Source: Microcyclospora pomicola (lineage: Eukaryota; Ascomycota; Dothideomycetes; Capnodiales). Taken from it: DNA of 64,000 nucleotides. The DNA lies in NCBI GenBank assembly GCA_002786065.1, contig NHNY01000020.1:365253-429252 (forward strand), read 5' to 3'. How positions within the stretch are numbered: position 1 is the stretch's first letter; each line of letters begins with the position of its first letter. Positions 42,798 through 56,600 of this stretch are shown here, piece by piece. The notes below the pieces were generated by a model, which was not told the origin of the DNA, ran no database searches, and saw only the letters and a program-made list of their open reading frames with translations. The position numbers and the translations under genes were made by a program.

Positions 42798-45700
42798 TGT
42801 GAGAGAGGAAGTGCGCTCAAAGGCGGATTTTCGGATGCTAAGATATTACTTCAAGGAGTTTCTCAGATTGCTCACTCTCGACGAATGCAGGTTGGGATTT
42901 GGGTGCAATCAGGCTGAGGACTCGAACACGACCGTGGTGGCTAGACACGGAGGATGTTGGTTTCCTAGTAATAGTCGGCAAGCAGGACAGATATGCTTCG
43001 ACGGATTAGAGTACAGGGATGCTGAATTCGCGAAGGAATCGGAGGAATCTCCAAAGCGGACTGCGCAATGAACTGAGGAGAATGCTAAGAGAAACAAAGA
43101 ATGCTCAGGCAGGTGGCTAGACTGTCTGAGAGCAAGTGGTGCTGAGAGAGAGATAGGAGGTGTAAGAAGAGAGGGAGAGTAGGGAAAGACAGTACCTACG
43201 GTCGGCGTCATGCAGCGTTATGTATCAGCTCGCGTTTCCATTGTTAGACCAGGGGGGCTCTACTGCCACGGAAACTGTTATTTGAAGCGTAGCGGGCGGT
43301 GGCGCTCAGACCAAGCGAGAGAAACGGATGGTCAATCTCAGCGCTGCCGCCGCAGTCGTCAGTGCTTGGTGAGCTAGAGAGCGATGCCAAAAGGAGCCAA
43401 CGTTCAATCTCTCTTCCTTCTCTGGCAGATGGGACTAGCTTGAGCCGTCCGGACTGCTAATTGTGACCTTCGGGCATGCAGGGCGGCCACCAGTCGGCAA
43501 GCCCAGGTACAGGAGGCAACACGCCACGCATGATGTACCGAACGATGACACGAAATCCGAGGCTGCACATGATACTCTGCGTGAAGGTGCTTCGTTGTCG
43601 AGGCTCTTGACCAACAGCTGAGGCTGCAACATCATGCTTGTGCAGTCAGCCGTACGAGGCCGAGCAGTGCTCCCGCGAGCATGGTGTATGTATCGAAGTA
43701 TTCGTGATCTATTGATAGGGTTGAGCGGCATGCTAGCGTGGAGACGGCGGTGGCCATCAATCTACTGTGTGGGTGCTCCGGAACAATTTTGCTGAGGATA
43801 GCCGTAGCCTTACCATGTAGCCATGGCGATCTTCATGCCATGCTTCTCGGGTTTCTCAGTGGAGCTGAATCGGAATTTGTCCAGCTGGCATCCAATGCTA
43901 CAGCCTACAGGTCTCTGAGCAGAGTCCTTGGTGAATTGCTTTTAGATTGGCCGTGAGCAAACAGTGGTGCTGTTGGAGGATTCTTCCAGGCTCGCCCACA
44001 AAGATCGGATCCCCCAGCCCACTAGCGGACCAGCCATATCCCCGATCGGGCGAGAAACAATACTCTATTTCTGCTTATAACTGCATCCCTTGTCGTCTCG
44101 ACCGCTGCTGCACCTCTGATTGCACGTGCCGGCCGATTGTTGTTATCGTGGCTTTACACGCACTGCCCTCATCCCGTACGGCTTTTATACAGAGGTCCCT
44201 CTCGGCTTCTCATGCACTGATGAATCATCACGGACTTCAACGTCTGCAAAGCGACTTGAAGCATTTTCCACCCTGCAGCCATTTGCATTGTGCCGGCCTT
44301 ATTTCGCTGCACTGCACCGGAGTTTGCGGTCACTGGTCACACCCGATCCAGTCTTTGGAACCCGTATACTGTAGTGGTGATCACCGTGCGGTCACCCGAC
44401 CACATGGAAACATGTACCCGTAAGCATGAAAGATCGTCGCTCTGGGAGAATAATGGCAGGAATTCCGCTGCGCCAGCCTTGGCAATCCTTCGAACCTGCG
44501 CGTGTAATCATTATTGGCGTACAGTACTGTGCTACACCGCTGCACTCAGCAGCAGCACAAACGCCTAGAATATTGGGGAGCCATCAGGCTCAGCAGCCAG
44601 GGTTTGTAGGCGACATCGATTGCGCCTCTTTCAGCTTGGAGCAGGGCGTCGGTTGGGCGTAGATTCATGCCATGTGGCATAGCCATGAAACCATAACGCT
44701 TCCGCAGCTCTGTGTCTTGCCACATACCACAACTCGGATCGCGGCAAACCTCGTTCTGACCGGTACGACGCAACGACACGTTATAATGCAGCATGATGAG
44801 GAAGCACTCGTTGGCCCACCCATCCATTGGCACACATAGCATCCGATGTCATCGACTATATGTGAGGGAGCATGACGCGCTCGGGAATGTTTATTTCTGG
44901 TCTCGGGATCGCTTCTACCCGCCGCAATGATGAAACCCTGCACACCTTATTGTGTATAAAAATAAAGCGGGGCAGTGTGCTAATGCAAGGCAATGGATGA
45001 CAATGCAGAGATGCTCTCAGCTGGTATTTCCATCCATTGCGCATCGCGCTGATATCTAGGCTCGTATCTGCTTTCATGGTCGCATGTATTATTCGAGCGG
45101 TGTCTGGATCCGTGATCTTATTTAACTTTGCTTGTCACGAGTGCGGCCGCGACCGGATCCTGGAGCAGTCTAGCAAACATCAAGGTACCTTAGCTTTATG
45201 TTACCTCAGCTCTTGCTCCGTACAGGCCTTCGCAACGGAACCACATCCATGAACACCTCTGCCCGTATACGAGAGGCTCTTCCGAAGCATACGAGCCCTC
45301 GAGTTTGGATCCACACCAATCGAAGCTGCTGGAGAATCATGCACTCCATCTGGAACACCCGATCAGATAACATGACCAACCCAAGATATCAGTACATGAA
45401 AGCTCATTTGCCCGTCATCCTGCACGACTCCAGTCTCCATTCGCTATTCGGTCCTACATGGACCGGCGACAAGTCTACCGTTGTCGTCGGATACTCGGTA
45501 GCAGTGTAGTGCATGTGGTGCTCAGCACAGTCACCACGGACAGCCTGTATCAAGTCTTCCGTGTCAAATGCTGCAGGTCGATAAGCCGGCAAATGGTCGA
45601 GGTTGTTGGGAACTACTTGATTGATAGATATAGACATTGACTGTAGCCATCATAGCCATCATCTGTTCCGAAGCCAGTCGGTGGCCGAAGGAGGAGTGGA

Positions 45701-48058
45701 GCCGCAAGACTGGAAATCCGCAAGCTGATGATTCACTCGCACCTGTTCTGTGGCAGCCAGAGCAATACTCGACAGGATGCTGTTGTTAGCCAACCATCGT
45801 CTTGCACTACGTCTTGTGAGCCGACCACTTGCATCGATCTAGGTGCCTATCATTCTCCTCATGCCGCATGATTGCCCATGCAGCAGGTTCGTGTAGAACC
45901 TATTGTGTGCTCGGTCGCTTGTTTACACTCATGTGTAGTCTCGACCGTCGTACTTGCATGACGTGCTTGTTTGTGAACTAAAGCTTCGGCAGATATATTG
46001 GAGATCGCTATTGGTTCCCAATGGAACTACACGGTTCCACTTCACAGCATGTATACATTCTATGGGAACAATTTGGCTGAAAGTCTAGTCTGCCACGCCA
46101 TACGATGTTCTTTTGCGTGTCCATCACATGCTTCTTTCTTCCTTGGATGGAAGACATCCTCCGTGCTGCGATTGGGGCACGCGACCTCTCAACGAACGGT
46201 CGAACGTTATTGGCGACTCTCAACTGTCTTATTATTCTTAGTGCGTCTTCGCATCTCAAGATTTCCGCTAACACGCGCGGAAACCTTATCGGTATACCTC
46301 TCGGACACGTTAAAACGCCATCTTTCTAGCCTATTCAACCATCATGTGTATGATACAGACCTATGTATCGCAACTTCGTAGGGCTTTTGAGCTTTCCAAT
46401 GCCTAGGACACCCTAGTTGTGGTGCTCAGTCATTGACCATCATCGACAACGTATCCTCGCTTCTAACTTCGTGCTTGCAAAACATCCTCCGGTAGTGATC
46501 GAGACTAGAATGACCTTCGGGTTCCGAATATACATTAGACGCTCGTACGGAGGACCTGGCCAAAAACATCAACGCGGCAAATAATCACTGCAGTCTCGGT
46601 TGTATGGGAGAAGACGGACCGCGTGCTAGATCATGTCACTTGATGACGATTTGACTCGAGGAAGCCGCGACGCCCCTTTTCTACGACTTCGCATCACTAC
46701 AGATACTTGTGCATGGAACTTCGCATTATTCATGCTGAGCCATTACATGTACTTCTTTCACGACACCAAGCCCATCACCCAATCGTCGTTCGAAGCGTGC
46801 CCTTCGCATCAACTATGTAGATCGCTTTCTCGCACAGTGCCTGGATCATCCCTTAATCGTGACGCCGCTTGCCAAGGACCTTGTCCATGGCGCCTCAGGT
46901 GCAAGCTGAAACTTGCCCTGTTCTCCACATCCTGCGCAAGCCACCCGACACGATGCCGACACGATGCCATCACGATTCACGCTACACCCAGAACCATTGC
47001 TATCTCACCCTATTCTCTGCACCCGTTTGCGATAGCCGAAAGGCCCTGGATACATGCCGCAAGAACGCCATTCTTGGCAACGGCTTCACCTCCTTTTCGC
47101 AGCTTCGTCCCCCTTTAAACGCTAGCATCTTGCGCATGCACAAGGCATCACGATACCGAGTCTCTCTTACCACATCTTTACATTCTTATCATACCTAGCC
47201 CGGCCTCCAGTACGCAACACGATCGCTTATCTGCATCCGCGTACCCGTGGTGTGGTTGCTGCTTTAGGGTATCCACGATTCCAAAGTATAAAGAGCAGAT
47301 GTCGTCTGCGGTTGGGCTGGCTGGCTGGACTCGGGTGCGTTGTGTTCCGGCTTGAAGGTCACTTCGACCACACTCCATCCTGCGAGATCCTTCGGATGTG
47401 TATTGCCAATGGATGCGAACTAGTGATTTCTTGTACGTCTCCCGGTTGCAGATCTCAGCGGAAGTCGAAGGGGCTCGGAGTCTCAATGGTCTTGTCGGAG
47501 TGACGCCGAATTTCTTGGTGGTATGCAGTTAATCGCCCGCTGCGCTTGTCGGGCTCTACGCTTTCACGAGTGCTTCGTGTGACTGGAACTTTAACAATGG
47601 TATACAGCAGTCGAACCATGGAAGTGTCACAACTCCAATCTCCAGTGTTTGACTCAATCCTTCATCCACCATATGTCGTGAGGGGAAGTGTGGTGCAGAT
47701 AGTTTCAATTGCCACGTCAATGTGTTGACTCTGCTAGAAGTGCTACCGTGACTTTCAGTCGCCATCATAGTGACATTGGTCTGCGCGCATGGCCTAAATG
47801 CTAAGTGACATGGTCGAATAACAACGGTAGATAGGACTGGAAATCAGCATCTCTACCTCCAAAGCGCTGATGGCTCAGGACTTCAAATGTAAGAATGCCT
47901 CAACATTGCTCGTCCAAACTTTGCAGATTGAGGTGTACGCAACCCTAAGGACTCGGCTTCGAATTCTACCCACTCCAAAGATACCTAACAACATCACATC
48001 TACAGTGACAACGTCTCTACTTATTGCATGTTGTAGAGCGCTTGCAACTTGGGTCACC
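42798..48058. other. 5.3-kb gene-poor region inside the melanin cluster
   Basis: It lies between the PKS start (minus strand) and the flavin monooxygenase start (plus strand). The first several hundred bases should be the PKS promoter. No ORF above 161 codons exists, and none has recognisable motifs. I see no transposase fragment, no clear long terminal repeat and no strong A/T enrichment of the kind heavy RIP leaves. It may be regulatory DNA, an unrecognised non-coding transcript, or decayed sequence. Confidence 0.45.
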
Positions 48059-49712
48059 ATGTCTCTTCACGTAATCATCGTTGGAGCGGGCATTGCTGGG
48101 TTGACAGCAGCCATTGCATTACGCGGTGCTGGACACCGTGTTGAGGTTGGTAGACCCAAGTGACACAATATGCTCTTATGATAATCAAACCCATGATGCA
48201 GGTCTTCGAGAAGTCAAGATTCGCTGCCGAGACTGGAGCTGCTTTGGCCGTATCGCCGAACGGCGCAAGAGTCCTAGCACAGCTGGGCTTCAATTTCTCA
48301 AAGGCCAGGGCCGTAAAACTACAGAAGTGGAACGTGGTTCGAGGTGACACTGGCGAATCCATCACTGGAATAGACACCGGAGCCTACGAGGATAGATTCG
48401 GTGCCGCCTTATGGTCCATCCATCGCGTGGACCTTCACAACGAGCTGTGGCGCTTAGCAACTGCTGACAATGGGTCTGGCGTGCCGGTGGAGATACATCT
48501 CGCATCAAAAGTAGAGGCAGCCTCGCCGAACGGTATGATTCGCCTCAAAGACGGTACTAAACATACTGCCGACCTGGTCGTTGCGGCCGATGGACTGCAC
48601 TCCGTGGTCAGGAAAGTCGTCACACACGATCAAGAACCGTCAGCATCGCATACCGGACTAAGCGCCTTTCGATTTTTGTTCGAGCTCGATACTCTTGAGA
48701 ATGGTGATCCCCTCCTGACCAGACTCAAAGCGACCGGCAACCGATCCATACTGCTGGCAGATGTGACGGCGACTACCAAAGAACGACATATCGTGTACTA
48801 CCCATGCCGCGAGTACGTATCCTGTCTCGGCATGCAAGCCGCAGACTGCTTCGGCTGACTTTGGGCAAGTGGGAACACCATCAACGTCGTCGGAATACAT
48901 CCTACCAGAGAGATTGCCGACGACACGTCCGAGAGTGAGCAAATCGTCTGTTTAGTACTGTGACGCACACAAACTGATATTCTCACAGCCATCAAGAATG
49001 TCATGCTCGACGAATTCAGTCACTTCAACGAAGACATCCGTAATGTGATCACGTAAGAACCCCTGGCAACGTCTCGTAGATTTTGTGGTTCTGTCTGATG
49101 GCAGGAGTAGAAAGTCCCAGCATGCCAAGTGTTGGCCACTTCATGCTCATGAGCCATTGGAGAACTGGGTGAAGGAGCGTGTCGTCCTGATCGGCGACGC
49201 AGCACATCCGGTAAGTTGTTGGAACGACAATTACGAGTACTTACTCAACACTGACCTCGTCCAGATGTTGCCATTTGGCGGCCAAGGTTCAAATGCAGCC
49301 ATGGAGGACGCTGCTGCCCTGGCACATATGCTTCGTGGTGCCAAGAGCCCCGACATGATTGCGCAACGCTTACATCTTTTCCAGCGAGCTCGACAAGCGC
49401 GCGCGGCAAGAGTACAGATCCTTTCCAGCGTACGAGCAGGGAGAGAGGGCGAGATACAAGACAAGCTTCGCCAATATGCAGATCCGCCAGGCTCAAGTAA
49501 GTCCGACACTGGCGAGAAGCTCGTCACATATACAGTATACAATACTCATGTTATTGCAGAATTGCCTACCAGCATGCCTGAGCGGGCTATTCACGACTAC
49601 GGGCAAGTACGAGATCTTATTTAAATCTTCCACCATCTAACACCATGCCAGCTTTGATGTCTTTAAGAAGTGCGAAGAGGTCATGAAAGAGGCACGATCG
49701 CACGAGTCATGA
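48059..49712 (+). CDS. FAD-dependent monooxygenase, salicylate hydroxylase-like
   Basis: Eight exons, 48059-48145, 48202-48812, 48870-48934, 48989-49052, 49105-49210, 49265-49496, 49560-49602 and 49652-49712, sum to 1,269 nt and 422 residues, the usual size of group A aromatic hydroxylases. FAD-binding motif 1 is VGAGIAGL (8-15), the second motif is LVVAADGLHSVVRK, and the third is RVVLIGDAAHPMLPFGGQGS (GDAAHP at 306-311). These define the PHBH-fold family that uses NAD(P)H and O2 to hydroxylate phenols. The last intron begins with GC (gcaagt); a GT alternative would break the frame before the conserved C-terminal FDVFKKCEEVM. It sits between the melanin PKS and the CMR1 gene, so a naphthol or naphthoquinone substrate is conceivable, but generic salicylate-type activity is the default reading. 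No transmembrane segment or signal peptide. All motifs are intact. Confidence 0.87.
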
Positions 49713-52700
49713 TCGTTAAGATCACAGAGCTTTTGATGAGTTACGCTTCTTGCATACCTCAAAGCGCAGCACAGCTCACTTCGGTTACGAGATAGATCTC
49801 GTTGAGTACGAACATTGCCTTCTAGACACAACTCGTAAGAACTTCCGACATCAGTCATGAGCATTCAGTGGAGGGCACAACCCAAGCTCGACGCCATGTT
49901 TGTGTTGACTGCGCTTCTAGAATGCAAGTTTTGGCCCTGCGCCCGAGAGATCCGATTTGCTGACTATGCAGCTCATATTAGAAGCACTCCGTGATCTGCG
50001 CCCCCCAGACGCCTAGAGAGGCGTGCGGACATTGTGCATACGACGGAGTGATCGAGAGGTGGTGAAGTCTTACGATGGACTTTCGAGGTAATACGAGGAT
50101 AACGGTGGAGAATGGCTTCTACACGCACGAAACGACCACTTGATCATTGGGCATCTGTCGTCTGCATTCTTGAAGGCCACCTCGAGCTCCAGCCCGGCCG
50201 GACTTACCGATATCGTCTCTTAATGGAGTTGCTGCACAGGAGTGGAGTGCATGACTGTCGTGCAGCAGCCAGCAGCACTCTGACAATCATCTTAACAGGA
50301 ATGCGCGACTTCCTGGATGGGATACGCAGATAGTGTCGTGTGGACGGTTTCGCTCTGCACCACAAGCAGGGTCTAGTTGCGTGTATGGGTCTAGATTCCT
50401 GCATGCTGTTCAGTCGAGTAGGATAGCTGATACAGATCAGGCGTGTCAGCAAGTAAGCCAGAAGCAGAGTTGGAGTCGTGAGATTCTCCCCAACCAGATT
50501 GATAACGACATATCTCTGCGTGCATATATCACACAAGCCACTCGCCTAAACATGCAGCTACTCAGTACAGATCACTCACAATGAGTGAGCTGCAGACCGA
50601 ATAGGAAGATAGACTTAGACATCTTCCCACGTGCCAATCACTTCTATACTGCACGGTCCGGCCTCTCGAACATTGGCTTACGGGAAACGAACCAGCGTAC
50701 AATGCGCTGCAGAGCTCGATGCATACTTGATTAGAAAGTTTGGGCGCCATTAGCCGTCTCACTTGGATGAGGCTCGGCGTTGGCAACGTGAACCTCGATT
50801 CGACAGCTCAGCCGTTTGCATGGCGGAGAGTATGCCAACAGGAGCACTGGACATGGGTATTGAGCTCAAAGGAGGGATGCCACAGCCTCGAACACAAGCC
50901 TGTTTGTGGCGTGTCCTGTCAGGCTGACAGGCTGAATGTGGTGAATGCTTCTCATGCTCGAGGGCCACTTGCTCACGCGCCGCTGGCCGTCGAGGCATGC
51001 AATCCCATGCGCATTGCCAAGCGAGATGTTCCCAGTTTTTGGCTTGCACTCATTCACTCACCGAACGGTTTGGCATCTGCCTTTGAAGTGACCAAGTTCA
51101 CACTATCATGGCAGGGGTGTCTTGCAAGGATTTGTCACTTTGGGCGATTGTTGCGCTCGAATTGGGGTCTTGCAAGATATCGGCTGGATTGATTAGAAGT
51201 GTACATATCTCAGTGCGCCAATGCGCAGGGATGCTCTGATTGGAAGTCGAGAGCGTTGAGGCGAGGTATCCATTTACCCTCAGTGGGATTGTGACCGTGA
51301 TGTTCGGCATGCCATACAGGTATGGGTGCGCAGTCTGTCCCTGAACCTTGCAATGGTTCGTGGAGCAAATCCTGGGCTACGGCTCAGCTGAGATACCTGT
51401 ATTCCACATGAAGCTGCAGGCCAATGCAGATCTGTTGATAGTCGACTACCTCGTCTTCATCTCATTGGATCAGCATCGTCGAAAAGTACGTACCTTTCAA
51501 TAAATCTCGTGATGCTGGAAGGGTGCAGGATACTTGGAATTGTGGTGCTGGAAGCAAGGTTTGTTGGGGAAGTTTGGGCGTGTGGAGGCTGCTTGGCGTC
51601 ATGGATGCAGGCGAACAACCACGCTTTGAGGAAATACACTCTGATCCTCAGACTTGGCAAGAAGGGTCCTTGATTCTATTTATTCCATGCTTGAGCCGCA
51701 GTAAGATAGGCAGCGTGGTCAGATAGGCATGTAGGTAGGTTGTAGTTGGAGGCTAAACAGGCAGGCAGTCAATCATTCAAGCATTCACGTTCGATGCTCA
51801 ACGTCTCTCGCAACAAGGACGTTGCAACTTGCGACTTGCGGAAGATAAGGTATGGTCACAGTACATCACCAATGTCGACCATCCGTACTCGAAGCGAACA
51901 TATACTGCTCGTCTCGATCAAATGATGTAACAAAAGTCTAAGCGATCGTGGAAAGCTGCTGCTTGATCGCCCATCCACCCACAAGGCTCGAAGTGAATGC
52001 AAGCATGCCAAGGGATTCCCCAGGGCACTGTCTGTTGCCACGAGCTGGCTGAAAGGGACTTGATCGGCAGACCCAGATAGCCAACAGGGAACTGACTCGT
52101 TCGAGCTCCCCGACTGTCTGATGAGCGGGATCATCATCCTGCAGCCCCATCACGTTGTCAAAGCATGATGTGTCATGTATCCCCAGGTTCCCAACAGTCG
52201 GTCGCAAGTTGAGGCTGGCTGAGGGTCACGCCATGTCCGCACGTTCCCCTCGCCATGTACCTGGGGAGAGACTTCACTCATCGCGAGAACGGCAACACAT
52301 CGAAGTGACTCCATGCCAATCGGCAGATGTGTCCAGTACGTACACCAAAACCAGGCACGCAAGCAGTACCGTGCCGGTCAGTGTCGATACCGGCCGGCGA
52401 CCCGTTACCAAACCTCGACCGGAATGCGGGCGATGGCGGGGAGCTCTCACAACTCGTCCGATGATGCACGGCGGTGAAATTGCAACGGAGGGGTGGAAAC
52501 AATGTTCCCTTGTCGTCTTTCCATATCAGTGCAACACAACACCGCACAGTCCTCGCTGGGGCCAGAACGCTGACCACCCGCCACAAGGATCTCTCTCACC
52601 TCAGCGCGTTATGCGCCGAGATGGTGCCACTTGAAGAAGCCCAAGCTCCAGATGTATGCAGTCGCACCCGCGCTGGCCATCTGCAGCAAGCATGCATAAG

Positions 52701-53693
52701 CGTGAGATCTACGTTGAGCGTGCTTCGAGTCGTGCGTCGCTCTCTGGAGCGCAGGAGCAACAAAGTGGCTGCCGACTCGTGCTTGATCAACGTGCCACTA
52801 AGCCTGCCGCTGAGCTCCAGAACAACGGCACGCGGTAGACCGAGTACACGGACGATGGTCTTATCATCATCATTTCCGTCCTCTCCATGTGGCGCGTAGG
52901 AGACCAGTCGTCTTCCGGCCGCCTTGAACGCCTCACGCCTCATCGGTCAGCATGGACTGATAGACGAGACCGAGCCGGAGCATCGCGGGCGACTTGATCG
53001 ATCAACGTTCTCGTCATCAATGCGTCTTCTCAATTCTACGTGCACGGGAACGCGGTACTGAACATCCAGCAAGTGTGTGATGCATATAGCTTGCAGTACT
53101 CCAAAGACAAGTTGGGTTTGGCCCGGACCTGACCCACCCACATTAGTCCATCTCCAGGACGATCGCGGGCTGGGAAAGAAATCATAATAATAGTGGGCGT
53201 GCGTCGAACAAGGTTCACTTCGGACGTTTTCTGCCCGTCCCAGTCGTCCTTGTCGATCTTAGCCCCGGGCCTCAGTCCGCGCGACCAGGGGGTGTTTGGC
53301 AGAATCACGGACTAACGCCGCCAGACGCCATACTGTACAATCGTCTTCATCATCACTCATTCTCGCGTGTGGATCTGCGGCCGAGAGTGTGTGCGAGAGA
53401 GAGCTTACTCGCCGTGGCCTCGATGTAACTGTTGACTTCAGCCCAATTCTGCTCTCATCATACGCTCACTTAGCTTACTATAGCCTTGCTCGTACCCGCA
53501 AGCTGCGTCGCACTCGCTGATGGACCCCCCAGCCAGCAGCTTACTTCACCCCAAGCGTTGCTTTGCTTGAGCTTGTCTCTGATCACCTTCGTATCCTCTC
53601 GACCGCTCATTGCTCCGTCCTCGCTGCAGCTGCTGGTGGTCGACAGGGAGTGATCCTCTTTCGTCTTGCGTAGCAGTCCCGACGCCATTGAAG
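49713..53693. other. 4-kb gene-poor region upstream of CMR1
   Basis: Short overlapping ORFs only (at most 159 codons), with no family motif. The last roughly 400 bases are pyrimidine-rich and contain CT-rich runs before the CMR1 start, consistent with promoter and leader. I see no transposon remnants. Confidence 0.45.
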
Positions 53694-56600
53694 ATGGTTT
53701 TCTGCACGTACTGCGGACAGTCCTTCACGCGTGATGAACACCTCGAGCGACATATCCTTACCCGTAGGTAGCAACGACTTGATACGGCGTCCAAGCTTAG
53801 GCGGAACATTGCGTTCGCTGACCTGCTCCGTCGACAGATACCAATGTCAAACCGTGGAAATGCTTTACCTGTCATATGTCCTTCGCGAGACGGTGTGTTC
53901 ACCTGATCCATTGATCTTTCGATCGTCCTGATGTCCGGTATAAGGCTGACCTATGGCGTGCCTCCTCATAGAGACCTCCTCCAACGGCACTACACTGTCC
54001 ATGGGAAGAACGAGAATCAAGAGCCCATTCCTGCGGCCAATGGCATGGTTCCCAAATCAGCTGGGCGGACACCCATAGCTTGCAGCAACTGTGCCAAGAC
54101 CAAGACCAAGTGCGACAAGAAGTTCCCATGCAGTCGATGCGCAGGTCGCAACTTGAAGTGTACACTACGGCCAACTCGAAGATCTACCAAGAATGCTCCG
54201 CGCATGGGAACACCGTTGGAAGGTGCCGTTGCAGTGCCTCCATATATTCATCCTACTCAGGCGGACAACCCGACCACCAGCAGTCCACCGCAGCCCAAGC
54301 CACTGAAGTCAGCGATGCCGAAGCAAACGCATGACGAACAGCAGAAGCAACCACTAATCTCACCGAAAGACGACGTTGCAGCATCCGGACTTCTGGAGCG
54401 ACCTTCCTCTGCATCGCCAGCCAGACCACATCCTACCAGTCCTTGCGTGCAGACACCAGGCAAATTCCCACGAACGACACCGGTATCTGCGTACAGTGAC
54501 TTTCAGGGAACGACCGCGGACGACACCGAGCCCGAGCCGAATCCAAGATTCATGCTCGACTGGACACAGATGCACATGCCGGTCGGGTATAACCACGTCG
54601 TTCAGCCTAGCTTGATCATGAATACGGACGTGACCTTCGATCCGAGCATCATGCACGTCCAACATCCAATGGCACATCCAGGCCCAGTATTACCTGACAT
54701 GATCAGTGGAATCACGTCTCTCATCACGCCCATTGAGTCTCCGTCCATCGAGCGGGCTTCTTCGGATCGAGAGTTTGGCGGCTCTGCTTCGGGGCTTCAC
54801 CGCAACAGATCTGTGATCTGTAAAGCTAATCTCAATCACGATGTCGCGCCTATCATCGCGGCACAAGATTCATGGAGTGTATTCCGCTGCACACCAATAG
54901 TTCCGTCCTCAGCTTGCCCCAAAACGGCGCGACTCAATCTGGAGCTGCTGGAGCAGACGCTGCGAAATCACGAAGGGTGGAGTACTTGGACACCTCAATG
55001 GGAAGAGAACGATCTGGCTGGTGATGATTGTCTGACGGTGATGCAGCTGCACGAGAGCACTCGCGACAAATTGCTTGCAATCACCCAGTCTTTCCTCTAC
55101 AAAGCTCTAGAGATCCATCGCCAGGCGTCGCCCACACAGCTTCCCACCACCGGCCTCCATACACCTAACTCACATAGCGGCTTCAACTTCGTGCTCTTGC
55201 CGCCTGCACGCGTGCTGGAGTTCTTCCTACGCTCATATAGCAACTGCTTCGAGCGCTACTTCCCGCTCACCTCGCGAGGGGTGCTTGACGCGAACGAGCT
55301 GATGCATTGCTACAATGACCGCGCGGCGAGCTTACTCGTGCTCACGATGATCGCGCAAGGCGCAACAAGTGTTCCATCGCGCGAAGCGTGTATGCTGACT
55401 GCTGGCTTTGCGGAGGCCTGTCGAATCTCTCTCTTCGACTTGATCGAGAAGGACATCATCATGTCCGGCGACCCGATCGTGCTGCATGCGGCATTGCTTT
55501 TCACAGTTCAGGCAGCTTGGAGCGGTGATAAATGGCAGATGGACATCGCGATGGGTCAACGTGGCATGTATTTCGCCATGCTTAGACATTCTGGTGTGCT
55601 AGACAATCATCCCGCTGTGGCTCCTGTGCGTGACCAACTCCCCAACGCCGAGCTTTTGTGGAGCGAATGGATCCAGAACGAGAGCACAAGCAGGCTCATC
55701 TACTCCTGGGTCATGGCCGATCAAGACCTGGCGCTCTTCCACGACACGGCGCCTCTGTTCTCGGTTACAGAGTTCTGTGTGCCCATGCCCGATTCCGATC
55801 GACTTTGGAAAGCAAGAACGGCGGAAGAATGGTCGTCAACCTTTGAGCAAGTACATGAGTTTGGGGGCGGCTTCTCATCTCTCGGGTCCGGCGCCCGTCC
55901 ATTGTCTTTGCGCGAGCTGTTTCGTCACTTCCTCAACGACGAAGTGACCGCCCGAAAGATTGAGATGACACCACTGCATCTGCGTTTGCTACTACATCCT
56001 CTTCAATCACAAGTCTGCCAGTACCGTCAGCTACTGGGCTGCTTCTCCGATGCCCCTCCGATCCATCCACCATCAGGACGAGCCATGTCTGCGGCATCCA
56101 CACGCGCACGCTTCGACGAGGTCATGACGTTGTGTCAGCGATGGTTCATCCTTGCCGAGCGATACCTGAAGGCCAACCCGACCTGCGCCATGATGCAGAC
56201 GAACCTGATCATGTTTCATCTCATCAGCCTGAACTCGGTGACAACGTTCGCCGAAGTTGAGCGTCTGGCCCGACGCGAGAACTGCGACGGCTCCTATGCC
56301 CAGCTGATCTGGGCGCACCAGCGCTGTCTGCACGCGCCCGAGGAAGCCATCTTTCACTGTGGGCAGGTCTTGCGGCTGGTGCAGTCGATGCCTCGCGGGG
56401 TACGGCCACCATGGTGGGCAGGCGCCATCTACCGCGCCGGCCTGATCCTATGGGCGGACAGTTTGGTGTCGAAAGAGGTGTCGGCGCCGAGCAACAACGG
56501 TGGCATGTACCCTGTGCCCGGCCCGTCGTTCGCGATCGACGCCCTCCCTGCCGACCACCCACTCATCGTGCGGTATCTGAACAAGCACGAAGGTGTGCCT

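Noticed and set aside
46633-47198. ORFs of 161 and 109 codons in the PKS-monooxygenase interval
   Set aside because: Overlapping frames, rich in Cys/His/Thr/Ser without any conserved pattern; no start context or intron structure supports them.
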